Shown piece after piece: positions 1-9,560 of a DNA stretch of 64,000 bases. Position 1 is the first letter of the stretch; each line of letters opens with the position of its first letter. The stretch is from Labia minor. Lineage: Eukaryota; Arthropoda; Insecta; Dermaptera; Spongiphoridae. Under the pieces are notes generated by a model that was not told the origin of the DNA, ran no database searches, and saw nothing but the letters and a program-made list of their open reading frames with translations. A program made the translations under genes and the position numbers. Where the stretch lies: positions 50,573,962 to 50,637,961 of the forward strand of contig OY720349.1 of assembly GCA_963082975.1 (NCBI GenBank), given 5' to 3'.

Positions 1-1146
1 TCCTTTATTAGATAATGATTATTATTACGTATCATGTAAGATGGTGAATAATTACAAATTAAATATTATGGACTTTTTAGTGGTGATGAAAAAGTTTTTT
101 TTATTGATTCAGTTTGTTTTTATATTCTGAACATAAAATTTTGTAATTCATTTTTTATTCTACTTTTAAATAATAATTTAATAAATTAAATCTACAATAA
201 AATTTAAACATTCTACATTATATCATTTGTTTTCTAAATGAAATAGAAATTTAAATGATTATATAAATTATTATGTAAAATTCAATTTTATATATCTAAA
301 ACTATAAGAATTACCGAATCTGCAAAACACGATCGTAATTGAAACGAGACTAGGATGGCTTCAATATCTTTGCTTTTTCAAAATAACGAGATAGTATTTA
401 GGATTAAAAATTACAATTTTCATTTTATTTTAAGATTGTACTTTCTTAATTTTCATGTACTATTTTCACTACTTGATATTTTTACAATTTTTTTTATTGA
501 CTCTAGAAATTTTAAGTAGTAAACATCAGATTTTAACAATTATTTATGGATACACACATAATCAGGAGATTTTATTTTAATTTTGTTTTTGTAAATATAA
601 GCCTAACTCGATACATAATTTATTTTAATTTCTTTGAGATCTTTTTAAATTCATATAAATTTATTTTGTAATTTTTATTTAAGTTAAATAATTCAGTTTG
701 TATGATAATTATCGATCGAAGTCAAATTAGGAATTTACAGATTCCACTCTTCAAGTTTCAAAGAAGAATGGAGAAGACTATAGTATCCTTCAGAGTAGCT
801 AGAAGTCAAGAAAGGTATTTAGAATTTGTAGCTTAGGTAGTGAGGGAGATATCTCTTAGTCACAAATAGTTTGTTGTTGGAAATTTACAGATGAATCCTT
901 CAAGTATCTTCTTCGACAAAGTATATTAAGTTAATGTTAAAGTTAATTATTAAAGAATACAGGAGCTTTTATTTAATAAGGGGATTTTATTTAAGTTGTT
1001 TTTGTTATTGTGTGTCGATGTTGGGCAGGATTAAGATCTTCTAGTAACGCAAGATTAATTATTAAACCATTAAGGTCATCTGAACCTTTAATATTTGACC
1101 AAAGAATAATATTGTGAAGTTCATATATGGAGCAATTATAGAACAC
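1..1146. other. AT-rich stretch without recognisable genes
   Basis: No ORF of note and no repeat shared with the rest of the window was seen. Around 722-755 and 880-905 there are two similar strings (a 'gaaatttacag' block followed by 'cttcaag'), possibly an old local duplication. The rest is poly-A/T-biased filler. Confidence 0.4.
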
Positions 1147-1507
1147 AATAAGTTGACCTGTGGCCAGGCGCAGAACCGATCGACGGTTTGAAATAAATTA
1201 ATTTCGAGCTACAGAAACAATTTCAAATAATTTAAATGTATCTATTAATGCAATAAAAAACAGATATGGATATGACAAATATTTTTAATTTTATTTTATT
1301 TATAATATATAAGTAAGAGCTGGCAGTGACGTCATAAAGGGCTGGGTGACGTCATATAATTTTAAATTAAGAAAAAACTAATGAAGATGATTTTTCCGAG
1401 AATAAAACCAATACAAAGTGCATGATGTGTGGAGATATGTAAAAATCTGCACATGTGAAATTTGGTGTGAAAACAATACATCCCTTACTATCGTCGGTCG
1501 GTAAAAA
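1147..1507 (-). mobile_element. Family B Helentron-like element, short form (B1)
   Basis: Read on the minus strand it starts with TTTTTACCGACCGACGATAG and ends with the hairpin GACCTG-GCCA-CAGGTC plus AACTTATT, the shared ends of family B. It has one copy of the 'catgatNNgtgg...aaatttggtgtg' unit. The (GTCY)n tract and the AAATTTGGTA core between the two units of long copies are absent. Two TGACGTCA palindromes lie at 1327-1334 and 1347-1354. No coding capacity. Assignment to a non-autonomous Helentron/DINE-1-like group is inferred from architecture; the repeat itself is certain, since seven copies occur here. Confidence 0.8.
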
Positions 1508-1637
1508 TGGATTCTAAGAACGAGTAATCTTTAATAAAATTTTAATAAACAACAAACTCATGAATTTCTTTTTTAGTTAGTCAACTTTTCTTAATTTAAA
1601 TTTAATAATAATAATAAATAAATTATATTAATTATAT

Positions 1638-1912
1638 GCAGACGCCATTGGGTGATAGGCTAGCCTCGCTGTCTCACAATCACATGGACCCGGGCCTGGC
1701 AAGGGAATATCTCTAGATGGGGTCTATAGACGGAGTCAACTCAGCCTCCGGGATCAACATTGGGGAATAGCTACTAGATAAAAAGTAGCGCCTCCGATCA
1801 AGAAAATCAAGGTAAAGGTTGAGAGGACCCGTTCTACTGATCATAGGACACCTCATTGATATAACCGACATGATAGGCGTCCTTGCGTAGGACGTACAAA
1901 AGTTAGAGGTTT
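1638..1912 (+). repeat. SINE-like block with tRNA-derived head
   Basis: The first ~70 bp read like a decayed tRNA gene. A box-A-like 'tgataggctagcc' is followed by 'cgctgtctcacaatcacatg' and 'gacccgggcc', where a tRNA T-arm/box B should be. A GC-richer body (1705-1900) follows, ending in a T-run. Its composition contrasts sharply with the AT-rich flanks. It cannot be a working tRNA: the acceptor stem does not close and box B is imperfect. A tRNA-derived SINE is the best reading; only one copy is present here, so family status is unproven. Confidence 0.4.
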
Positions 1913-2249
1913 TTTTTTATTAATTATATGATATTTTACGATATTTATTTTTTTAAATAATTTTCAATTTTTAATATTTGTTGTTAATTATTTAATTATT
2001 TTGGGAGATTGAAAGTCTAATTTTTATTGAAGGCGAGAAAATTTTATATTAATAAATACTCGATATATTTATCTAATTATTATATAAGTTATTATATATT
2101 GAGGAACTCAATGAATTACTTGTTATTTATATCATTCCATTGTAATTGTTATATATTCAATAATATTCAATAATTTTGGTTTTATGAACATTTTATTTTA
2201 CCAATTCGCATCTAATCATTTTTTAAAATAATTAAACTATATCCAATCT
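1913..2249. other. AT-rich filler
   Basis: Low-complexity A/T sequence between the SINE-like block and the next GC-richer island. No ORF, inverted repeat or shared repeat was recognised. Confidence 0.4.
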
Positions 2250-2600
2250 TGATTATTTGTTTTTGACCTATATAGCTTATTCAGGTCCTTTAATGGAGAG
2301 GAGAAGGAGGCAAATCCTCTAATGAGTTCCTTCGACTTTAATGGGAGGGTGGGAGGGATAATTCGCGTGTTGTCAACCCTATATGTTGAAAACAGAGTTT
2401 CGATAGTATAGCCAATTTCAATGGCAAATGCTAGAAGGGTTTCGACAGAGGAGGAGGAGAGGGAGGGATGAAACACTGCCTGGGTGGCCGGCGCCGGGCA
2501 GCCCCTCCGGCCCTAAAATAGTTCAACCCTTCCTCTCATTAGCGGCAGATGTTGCTTCATTTGCAATTGTTAAAGTGAACCTCCGGAGCACAGCTCTTCT
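2250..2600. other. GC-richer unique island
   Basis: A marked rise in GC content, with purine-rich 'gaggagg' runs (2290-2350, 2445-2470) and a C/G-rich core at 2478-2515. Two short overlapping ORFs (79 and 60 codons, opposite strands) look incidental. No protein family is recognisable. Possible regulatory or unique conserved DNA; inference only. Confidence 0.3.
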
Positions 2601-2687
2601 AATATATTAATAACCAACCCCTATTGATTAACCAACTATGTAGATCGTTTTAGGAATTAACATTACAAGAGCTAAAGAAAGTTATAA

Positions 2688-2725
<38 letters not shown>

Positions 2726-3719
2726 TGAGATAAGACGATTGGAGAATTCAAAGTTGATATTTCATTATTTAACTCAACTTGCGACAAAATTAGCATTTGG
2801 GCAATACACACAATTTATGTTTTTTATTTAATATGTATTTTTAAAAGGTGGTTTAGCATATTATTTTCTTTTATATGTGCAATATATATATATATATATA
2901 TATACATTTAATATGTGGTAATTATAGATATTGATATTGATTAAATTAATTATAGATATTGATTAAATCTCTTCATTTTAAATACACATAATTATATTCT
3001 AATTATTATTATTATTAAATATGTTAATAATTAATATTATATGATTATATTAGTAATAAGCCATTAACGCAACATAAATTCAACCAATAAATAAACAATA
3101 AATAAAAACTTATTTAAGAACATTTATTAAACTAACACTTAACTAGTTGAAAAAAATAAATAAATTAATTAAATATGAACCATCGACAGCAAGTTTTTTG
3201 CACTTACGAGCAAAGTCTTTGAACACTGATTGATGCCGCTAATCTTGTCAATCATATAAATATTGTTAATAATTTAACATTTTGAAATTGTCAATCTCAT
3301 ATCTGCTATATCCAATTACCTAATTAAATTTATTAATTATTTTAATAAATAAACATAACAAATATATGATAGCATATATGGACAATGAGGTTGCAAATAG
3401 GTCATACTAAATTATACTAAAACCAATAATAAATAAATAAATAAATAAATAGATCATGAGTTTAATGTCATTTAACAATTTAATATTGGCAAAATATGTA
3501 TATTTCTATGTTATTATAAATTTTATTATTAATTATATGAAAAATTGTAAGTTTACAAACACAACATTGGATAAATATTATAAAAATTAATTTACCATCA
3601 AATATGGGCTCGATTCAGAATAATATGACAAAATATTAATATTTTTATTGTATTTGTTAAAAATAAATAATTTAATTAAGAGTGATAAAAGAAGAGTTAG
3701 ATGTAAAAAGACGAAAATA
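2601..3719. repeat. AT-rich filler with GA and AT microsatellites
   Basis: Contains an uninterrupted (GA)n tract at about 2691-2720 and an (AT)n tract at about 2882-2904, plus many TAAT/ATTA-type strings. No gene or mobile element was recognised. Confidence 0.6.
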
Positions 3720-4087
3720 GAAATCTCCACAAGTTGAACTAGATAGATTTATAGCTTCTCTATCTGTACAGAGTGGATGAAGTGAGGGTGGGCAAGTGGA
3801 AAAGTGTAAGAGTAAGAGGGAGGTTTGGTAGTACCTTGGCGCCAATGTGACACCCTCATCCCCTTAGTTGGAGCTATTTACCAGCCGCACAGCTTACGCC
3901 CCATAACTCAATCGGCCCGGGGAAATTAACTCTCATTTGGCTGCATATCAAAGATCCGGCTCAAAATGTAATTTCGAGAATTTATCACGGCAGGCAGGCA
4001 ACGTGTGGATTTCCATCTCCCTTCCTTTCACCCTCCGACACCGCCAAACTGTTGATTCCTTCTCTTTCGCACCCATTCAAGTTACTA

Positions 4088-4121
<34 letters not shown>

Positions 4122-4145
4122 AAGTCGGTTTGCGTTTGAATTTCA
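3720..4145. other. GC-richer unique island with (AT)n
   Basis: About 3770-4080 is GC-richer and unique ('ggcgccaatgtgacaccctc', 'gccccataactcaatcggcc'), followed by a pure (AT)n tract at 4089-4119. A 73-codon ORF runs across both and reads Ile-Tyr repeats through the microsatellite, so it is not a credible protein. Candidate noncoding conserved element. Confidence 0.3.
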
Positions 4146-4789
4146 TAACACGAACTAATTAGCAATTTAGCTGCGTATTCATTCCAATCTAGTGAGAAAG
4201 TTCATACTTTTTATAATTATTTATATCTCTTTGCTTCCCTTTAAAATTAATTTATGAAATATTATATTTCTATTAAAGGTTTTTCCTAATAATACCTAAT
4301 TAACTAATCAAAGATTAAATAATACAAAAAAAAAAATTACAATTTTCCAGATTAATATTTTTATATAAATTGAATTAATTAATTGATATAAATAGTAAAT
4401 ATAATGTCGTATATAAAATATAAGGGGGTTGGTATTTTATAAGAAAAAATGGATTATAAAATTAGTTTAATTAATTGGTAGCACTCTGGATGAATTTTGC
4501 ATAATTAAAAGGGTTATTGAATCCGCGTAGGTTGATATGGGAAATTATAAGATTGAATAGGTTCAATTAAAAATACTTATTTATATTACAACTAAAATTA
4601 TTTATTTACTAAGAATAGACTATATTATTTGATACAATTGATAATAAGAAATTAATTAGAAATTAAACAACTTTAATAGTACCGTAAATATTAATAGGAG
4701 TATAAATTTAATAGAATTGAGTTCATCGAATAATTGCAATTATTTATATAGATAATAGTCGACTACTTAGCTGTGTTATGCAAATTAAT
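4146..4789. other. AT-rich filler
   Basis: Nothing recognised; homopolymer A runs and TAAT-rich strings only. Confidence 0.4.
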
Positions 4790-5110
4790 TATGAGTTCGG
4801 GGAACACTGTGACTTCAAGTAAGATGATTCTTGGATCTTTTCTTCAAGGTATCATGTCGTCTTATCTGGGCAGGCAGCTCCACTCGCGATGATCCTTGTA
4901 TTTTCTTCTCACTTATTCAGATGAAGTCGCTTCCCTTACAGTCCATCCAAGAATGACCAAAAAATGTCTAAACCTGTAAATGGTCATTCTCCCCTCCTAT
5001 GCCACTTGGCAAAATTGTCCACCCCTCTCTCCATCTTGGGGTAACTAAAAGGATCTCTGGGCCTTTCCCAGGGTGTCCCTTTAAAACAATAAATTTCAGA
5101 AAGCTATCCT
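4790..5110. other. GC-richer unique island
   Basis: Unique sequence, richer in GC than its surroundings, between AT-rich filler and the LINE F1. Pyrimidine blocks such as 'cacccctctctccatcttgg' are visible. The 78-codon minus-strand ORF across it has no family resemblance. Function unknown. Confidence 0.3.
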
Positions 5111-5225
5111 TTATACACGTTGCCATGTGTTCACACAAATAACTTTCCAAAATTCTATATCCAAATATTTCCAATATATAAGCATAAAAAAAAGGCATTT
5201 TCATACTTATATATTACAATAAATA

Positions 5226-5984
5226 TTATAGATAGTGTAGAAAAATTAATTGAAACAGGAAAAGAGGTGAGACTAGAAATTAATAATGCTAAGACAAAGT
5301 ATTTAGTAACAGAGAGGAATAGTATTAACACACAAAGTCTTAACATACAAAATATAGAATTTGAAAATGTAGAAAAATTTAAATACTTAGGTTCTGTGAT
5401 AACGAAAGATAATAATATTCGAGATGAGTTAAAAACGAGGTTACAATCGGGAAGCGCCTGTTATCATGCAATAAAGGGGCTTATCGCATCAAAATTATTA
5501 TCAAATGGGATAAAAGCTAAAATATATAAAACAATTATTTTACCGGTTGTATTATATGGATGTGAGGCATGGTCTATGAACTTAGGTGACGAGAGTAGAT
5601 TTAGAGTATTTGAGAATAGGATTCTGCGAAGCATTTATAGGCCGAAGAAAGTTGAGGTCACGGGTGAATGGCGAAGATTGCATAACGAGGAATTGCATGA
5701 TCTCTATGCATCTCCAGATATAGTTAGAATCATAAAATCGAGAAGGCTACGGTGGGCAGAACACGTAGCTAGAATGGGAGAAGATAGAATGGCAAAAAAT
5801 ATATTGGTAGGGAGACCGAGTTGGAAGACCAAGGACAAGTTGATAATGGGGGAAAGGATGTAAGAGAAATGGGAGAGGATAGGGACTGGAAGGTTGTGGC
5901 TCATAATAGGAATACTTGGAGGGGTGTGGTTGCTGCGGCCAAGAACTTTCGAGTTCCGTAGAGTCACAGTGATAGGTAGATAGT
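5226..5984 (+). pseudogene. 5'-truncated LINE, reverse-transcriptase C-terminal region (F1)
   Basis: The frame ending at 5863 encodes the distal part of a non-LTR reverse transcriptase: thumb-like segments 'KFKYLGSVITKDN' and 'KTIILPVVLYGCEAWS', then 'HVARMGEDRMAKN' and a 'GRP' element, as in arthropod endonuclease-RT proteins. A frameshift near 5810-5865 moves the last ~35 codons ('NTWRGVVAAAKNFRVP') to another frame. The copy then ends in a short GATA-rich tail (5967-5984). The YADD polymerase core and the endonuclease are absent, so the copy was dead on arrival by 5' truncation. Copies F2-F5 share the same 3' end. Clade (RTE-like or other) is uncertain. Confidence 0.85.
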
Positions 5985-6311
5985 AAATATAAATATATTT
6001 GATAAAAAAAATTAATGTGAAATATTTTTTTTAAATATATATTATTGAAAATAGTATATAATAACACAAAAAAATAGCTCAATTCATTTTTATAAAGATA
6101 ATTAATATTTTTTTCTATTCAATTAAATGGAATACTATCTGCATCAATAATTCTCTCATTTTTCATTGATTAAAAAAAAAAACTTCACCAAACGATAAAT
6201 TTAAATTTTTTTCAATCGAATTCACGATTTTTTCACACATACTATACATTAGTTCTAGATTTTATAGCTGATTACTTTTTAATGAATTATTTCGTATCAC
6301 AGTTTTTTTTT
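5985..6311. other. AT-rich filler; Copia target site
   Basis: No gene seen. The last five bases (6307-6311, TTTTT) are the left target-site duplication of the Copia element. Confidence 0.5.
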
Positions 6312-6571
6312 TGTTGTATTTTTAAAATTAGTCTCATATATTAATATGAAGAAACCCCCCTGGTGTCATTACTTCAAAGCACTCCACTAGCTTTGAACAG
6401 CTGATCAAGGTCAAACGACACACACTTTTATATCTCAATGCTGAGCGATTAACACGCAAGCAGAATACTCTCTCACCTATATGTTCATCTGTATATATTA
6501 TCATATATAATAAATATTCTTATATTTAAAATACAATTTATCTTTTATTAACAAAACCTCTAGATCCTACA
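6312..6571 (+). repeat. Copia 5' LTR
   Basis: 260 bp from TGTTGTATTTTTAAAATTAG to 'tctagatcctaca', repeated at 8844-9103 with no difference found on reading. Probable U3 promoter and polyadenylation signals (an 'aataaa' near 6510) lie inside it, but the transcription start cannot be placed. Confidence 0.95.
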
Positions 6572-6573
6572 AA

Positions 6574-6587
6574 GGTTATGGGCCCAG
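6574..6587 (+). promoter_or_regulatory. Copia primer-binding site
   Basis: GGTTATGGGCCCAG, two bases after the 5' LTR. In Copia elements this string pairs with an internal part of initiator methionine tRNA (half-tRNA priming) rather than with the tRNA 3' end. It supports classification as Copia rather than Gypsy. Confidence 0.85.
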
Positions 6588-6673
6588 GACGCTTACACTG
6601 CGCTTATTAAGTGATCTATTGAAATTGTTAATAAAAAGAGTTAAATATTTGAAGAAGAGATAAAATTCTCAAG

Positions 6674-8257
6674 ATGGCAGTAAGTCAAGTTTACATTGAA
6701 AAATTATCGAAGGATAATTATGATACATGGAGAATTCACATGGAAGCAATTCTCGTGAAGAATAATCTCTGGAAATATGTATCAGGAACTGTAAAGACTG
6801 AAGGTGCAAGTGAGGAAATTTTAATTAACGATCAAAAAGCGAAAGCTGAGCTGATATTAGCTATAAGCCCACCGGAGCTGATTCATGTTAAACGATGCAA
6901 GACTGCAAATCAGGTATGGAAAAAACTACAAGATATTTATTTGTCTAAAGGTCCAGCTAAAAAGGCAACCTTGTTAAAACAATTAATTTTTAAAAAGATG
7001 AACGAAGATGATTGCATGTCTGAGCATTTAAATGAATTTTTTAATATTATAGATAAGCTCAAAGAAATGGATATTGAAATACAAAATGATTTATTAACGA
7101 TTATTTTACTTTATAGCATTCCAACAAGTTACGAAAATTTTAGATGCGCAATAGAAACACGTGATATATTACCTGACCCAGAGAACCTAAAAATAAAATT
7201 ATTGGAAGAAGCAAATTCCAAGAAACGAAATAATACGCCTGAAGTTCAGGATGCATTTAATATGAAAAATTACACAGTTAACAATTCAATAAAAGGCAAA
7301 CCAGATTTTAAATATAAAAATAATGAAAATAAATATTTTTTCAGATTTAAATGTAATTATTGTCATCGAGTCGGGCATAAAGCATCTCAATGTTTTAATA
7401 AGAAAAATAATGAACAAAAAGATCAACGACATATTATAAAAAGCAAAGAGTCAATGTTTGCTGCAAACTACATTGAGAACAACGATTCGAATGATTCATG
7501 GTGCCTCGACAGTGGAGCGACATCACATATGTGTAATGATAGAAAAAAATTTAAAAATTTCAAGAAATCTGATCAAAAGGTAAGATTAGCAAATAATGAT
7601 TGCACAGAAGTAAAAGGAATCGGAAACGTTTATTTTAAATTAAAAAATAATAATAAAATAACTGAAATAGAGTTAGAAAATGTTTTATATGTACCGAATT
7701 TAAAAAGAAATCTTATATCTATTTCAAAAGCTACATCTAAAAGAAAGAAAATATTTTTTATTCATTCAAAAGCAGTTATAAAGAATGAAAAAGGAGAAAC
7801 CATTATTACTACATTCAAGAAAGATGGTTTATACATGATAAATCCTATATCTGAATCCACTGCTAAAAATGAAGAAAAACTTGAAGAAAATTCTGTAAAT
7901 CTCTATAAGCTGAACAATGAAAATAAAAATGAAATTCAAGATGAAAACGAAAATGAAAATCTTGAAGATGATGAAAAACTTGAAAAAGGTGAAAATGAAA
8001 ATGAAGAAAATTCAGATGATGAAATAATTATGAAAAAAGGTCCAGGAAGGCCGAAATTTATTAAATCAAATATGAAAGGGAGACCAAAAAAGGTACATAA
8101 TTATATAAAAACAAAAAATCCCAAGAATAAAAATACTCAAGACGAGGAAAGCCTTGACAGTCCAGATATATCAAATTTAATACTTCAAGATGCATTAGAA
8201 GGCCCCAACAAGTATAAATGGAAAAAAGGCAAATTAAAACAGAAATTAATGAAATGA
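6674..8257 (+). CDS. gag-pro: Copia Gag-protease polyprotein, integrase deleted
   Basis: The 527-residue ORF starts at the first ATG after the primer-binding site. Residues ~8-200 are Copia-type Gag ('KLSKDNYDTWRIHMEAILVK' motif). A CCHC zinc knuckle spans residues 227-240 (C-X2-C-X4-H-X4-C) and binds RNA in capsid assembly. An aspartic protease follows, active-site Asp-Ser-Gly at 279-281 in 'WCLDSGATSHMC'. After residue ~395 the integrase is missing in frame, and the chain jumps to the acidic linker and the twin 'GRPK' repeats (456-472) normally found between integrase and RT. The stop at 8257 comes just inside the RT start, which continues in another frame. The product could form particles; protease activity is plausible but untested. 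Confidence 0.93.
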   Translation: MAVSQVYIEKLSKDNYDTWRIHMEAILVKNNLWKYVSGTVKTEGASEEILINDQKAKAELILAISPPELIHVKRCKTANQVWKKLQDIYLSKGPAKKATLLKQLIFKKMNEDDCMSEHLNEFFNIIDKLKEMDIEIQNDLLTIILLYSIPTSYENFRCAIETRDILPDPENLKIKLLEEANSKKRNNTPEVQDAFNMKNYTVNNSIKGKPDFKYKNNENKYFFRFKCNYCHRVGHKASQCFNKKNNEQKDQRHIIKSKESMFAANYIENNDSNDSWCLDSGATSHMCNDRKKFKNFKKSDQKVRLANNDCTEVKGIGNVYFKLKNNNKITEIELENVLYVPNLKRNLISISKATSKRKKIFFIHSKAVIKNEKGETIITTFKKDGLYMINPISESTAKNEEKLEENSVNLYKLNNENKNEIQDENENENLEDDEKLEKGENENEENSDDEIIMKKGPGRPKFIKSNMKGRPKKVHNYIKTKNPKNKNTQDEESLDSPDISNLILQDALEGPNKYKWKKGKLKQKLMK

Positions 8258-8815
8258 ACAAAAATCACACATGGGAGTTGATTGATCGACCAAAGGTTAA
8301 ATAAAAAAACGTCATCGATTGAAAATAGATTTTTATAAATGCTTATCTAAATTGAGAAATAAAGGAAGAAATATATATAGAAATTCCTGAAAAATATTAA
8401 TAAATATTTAATAATAAAATTTCCAAGGAGAGTTTTTAATCCTGAAGGAAAGTTTTTAAAATAAAAATAAATATTTAATAATAAAATTTCTAAGGAGAAA
8501 ATTAATCCTGAATGAAAGTTTTTTCTTAAAATAAAAATAAATGTTTATATTTAAAAAATAAAAATAAAAACCGTTACAATTTTAGCCTTGTACGTGGACG
8601 ATCTGATCTTAGCATAAAATAATATGAAAATTATTGAAAATTTAAAAAAAATATAAACTCTCAGATTTATCTAAATTAAAAGAATAATGACGGCGATATT
8701 GAAGTAAAGTATAAGCCAACAGAAGAAATGTTCGCTGATGTATTAACGAAAGGACTTCCTTCAACGAAGCATGAATTTTGTTCGAAAGGACTTGGTCTGA
8801 ACGTTTTGTATTAAA
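8258..8815 (+). pseudogene. Remnants of Copia RT and RNase H
   Basis: Just past the gag-pro stop another frame reads the RT entry segment ('MNKNHTWELIDRPK'). AT-rich sequence follows, including a local duplication of 'aataaatatttaataataaaatttc' type (8397-8490). Then comes the polymerase box 'ALYVDDLILA' with YVDD at 8591-8602, directly followed by a stop. The last ~40 codons of RNase H ('EEMFADVLTKGLPS') end with the stop at 8812-8814. Most of RT and RNase H is deleted, so no polymerase can be made. Confidence 0.88.
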
Positions 8816-8834
8816 TTCAATATCGACTAATTTT

Positions 8835-8843
8835 AAGGGGGCG
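8835..8843 (+). promoter_or_regulatory. Copia polypurine tract
   Basis: AAGGGGGCG abuts the 3' LTR at 8844. This is the usual place for the plus-strand primer of an LTR retroelement. Confidence 0.75.
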
Positions 8844-9103
8844 TGTTGTATTTTTAAAATTAGTCTCATATATTAATATGAAGAAACCCCCCTGGTGTCA
8901 TTACTTCAAAGCACTCCACTAGCTTTGAACAGCTGATCAAGGTCAAACGACACACACTTTTATATCTCAATGCTGAGCGATTAACACGCAAGCAGAATAC
9001 TCTCTCACCTATATGTTCATCTGTATATATTATCATATATAATAAATATTCTTATATTTAAAATACAATTTATCTTTTATTAACAAAACCTCTAGATCCT
9101 ACA
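8844..9103 (+). repeat. Copia 3' LTR
   Basis: 260 bp, read as identical to the 5' LTR; followed by TTTTT (9104-9108), matching the left flank. Confidence 0.95.
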
Positions 9104-9239
9104 TTTTTTAAATATTACAAACTTTTTTTGTAAAATATTGTTTTATTAATTTTTCATCTAAAACACATAATTGAATTTCTAAAGTTGCTAACACTAATTT
9201 GCTATTATTATTCTTTGAACTTCACTTTTTTCTTAACGA

Positions 9240-9560
9240 GAATTAAATTTCTACACAATAGATGGAATCATGTTGGAGGTTTGTGGCGTGGCACGTGCGA
9301 GTTTCGACGTTAATTACAATTTAGGACACAAAATGTTAGCGATGTGGAATTATTGCTCTCTGAGGGGGCCTCCATCGTCCGTCGTTGCCCTATTCCTTCC
9401 TTTCAATTCCATCTCCCTTCGATCTCTTACAAATAAACTACCTCATTCTCAACGTGGAGGAAAATTTATGCCTCGAATTCCGACCGCCAACACAATACTA
9501 CCCTCAAACTCCCATCTCACTCTCACTTAGCCAGTTAACATTTGCATAAAAACCCCTTCA
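9240..9560. other. GC-richer unique island
   Basis: Unique block with 'gaggggcctccatcgtccgtcg' composition and an 86-codon ORF (9270-9530) that has no recognisable family and an atypical amino-acid mix. It stands out from AT-rich flanks on both sides. Candidate regulatory or conserved noncoding DNA, by analogy with the other islands here. Confidence 0.3.

Larger units (their letters stand above)
6312..9103 (+). mobile_element. Young Copia LTR retrotransposon, internally deleted
   Basis: Two 260-bp LTRs (TG...CA) are identical by eye. The element is flanked by a TTTTT duplication (6307-6311 and 9104-9108), a weak call in T-rich sequence. Just inside the 5' LTR is a GGTTATGGGCCCAG primer-binding site, and just before the 3' LTR a purine tract. 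The interior has one intact gag-protease ORF and scraps of pol: integrase is gone, RT is reduced to its start and the YVDD box, and RNase H to its end. At 2.8 kb it is about half the usual Copia length. It could move only with enzymes supplied in trans. LTR identity implies a recent insertion. Confidence 0.95.

Noticed and set aside
1638-1710. Functional tRNA gene
   Set aside because: The acceptor stem does not pair and box B is imperfect, so only a tRNA-derived relic is supported.
4089-4158. ORF of 73 codons with Ile-Tyr repeats
   Set aside because: It only reads through an (AT)n microsatellite; no protein family.
5704-6082. Minus-strand ORFs of 87 and 111 codons
   Set aside because: Antisense of LINE F1.
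9270-9530. 86-codon ORF as a possible host gene
   Set aside because: No domain, no splice context and composition of an isolated GC-richer island; kept only as an island.
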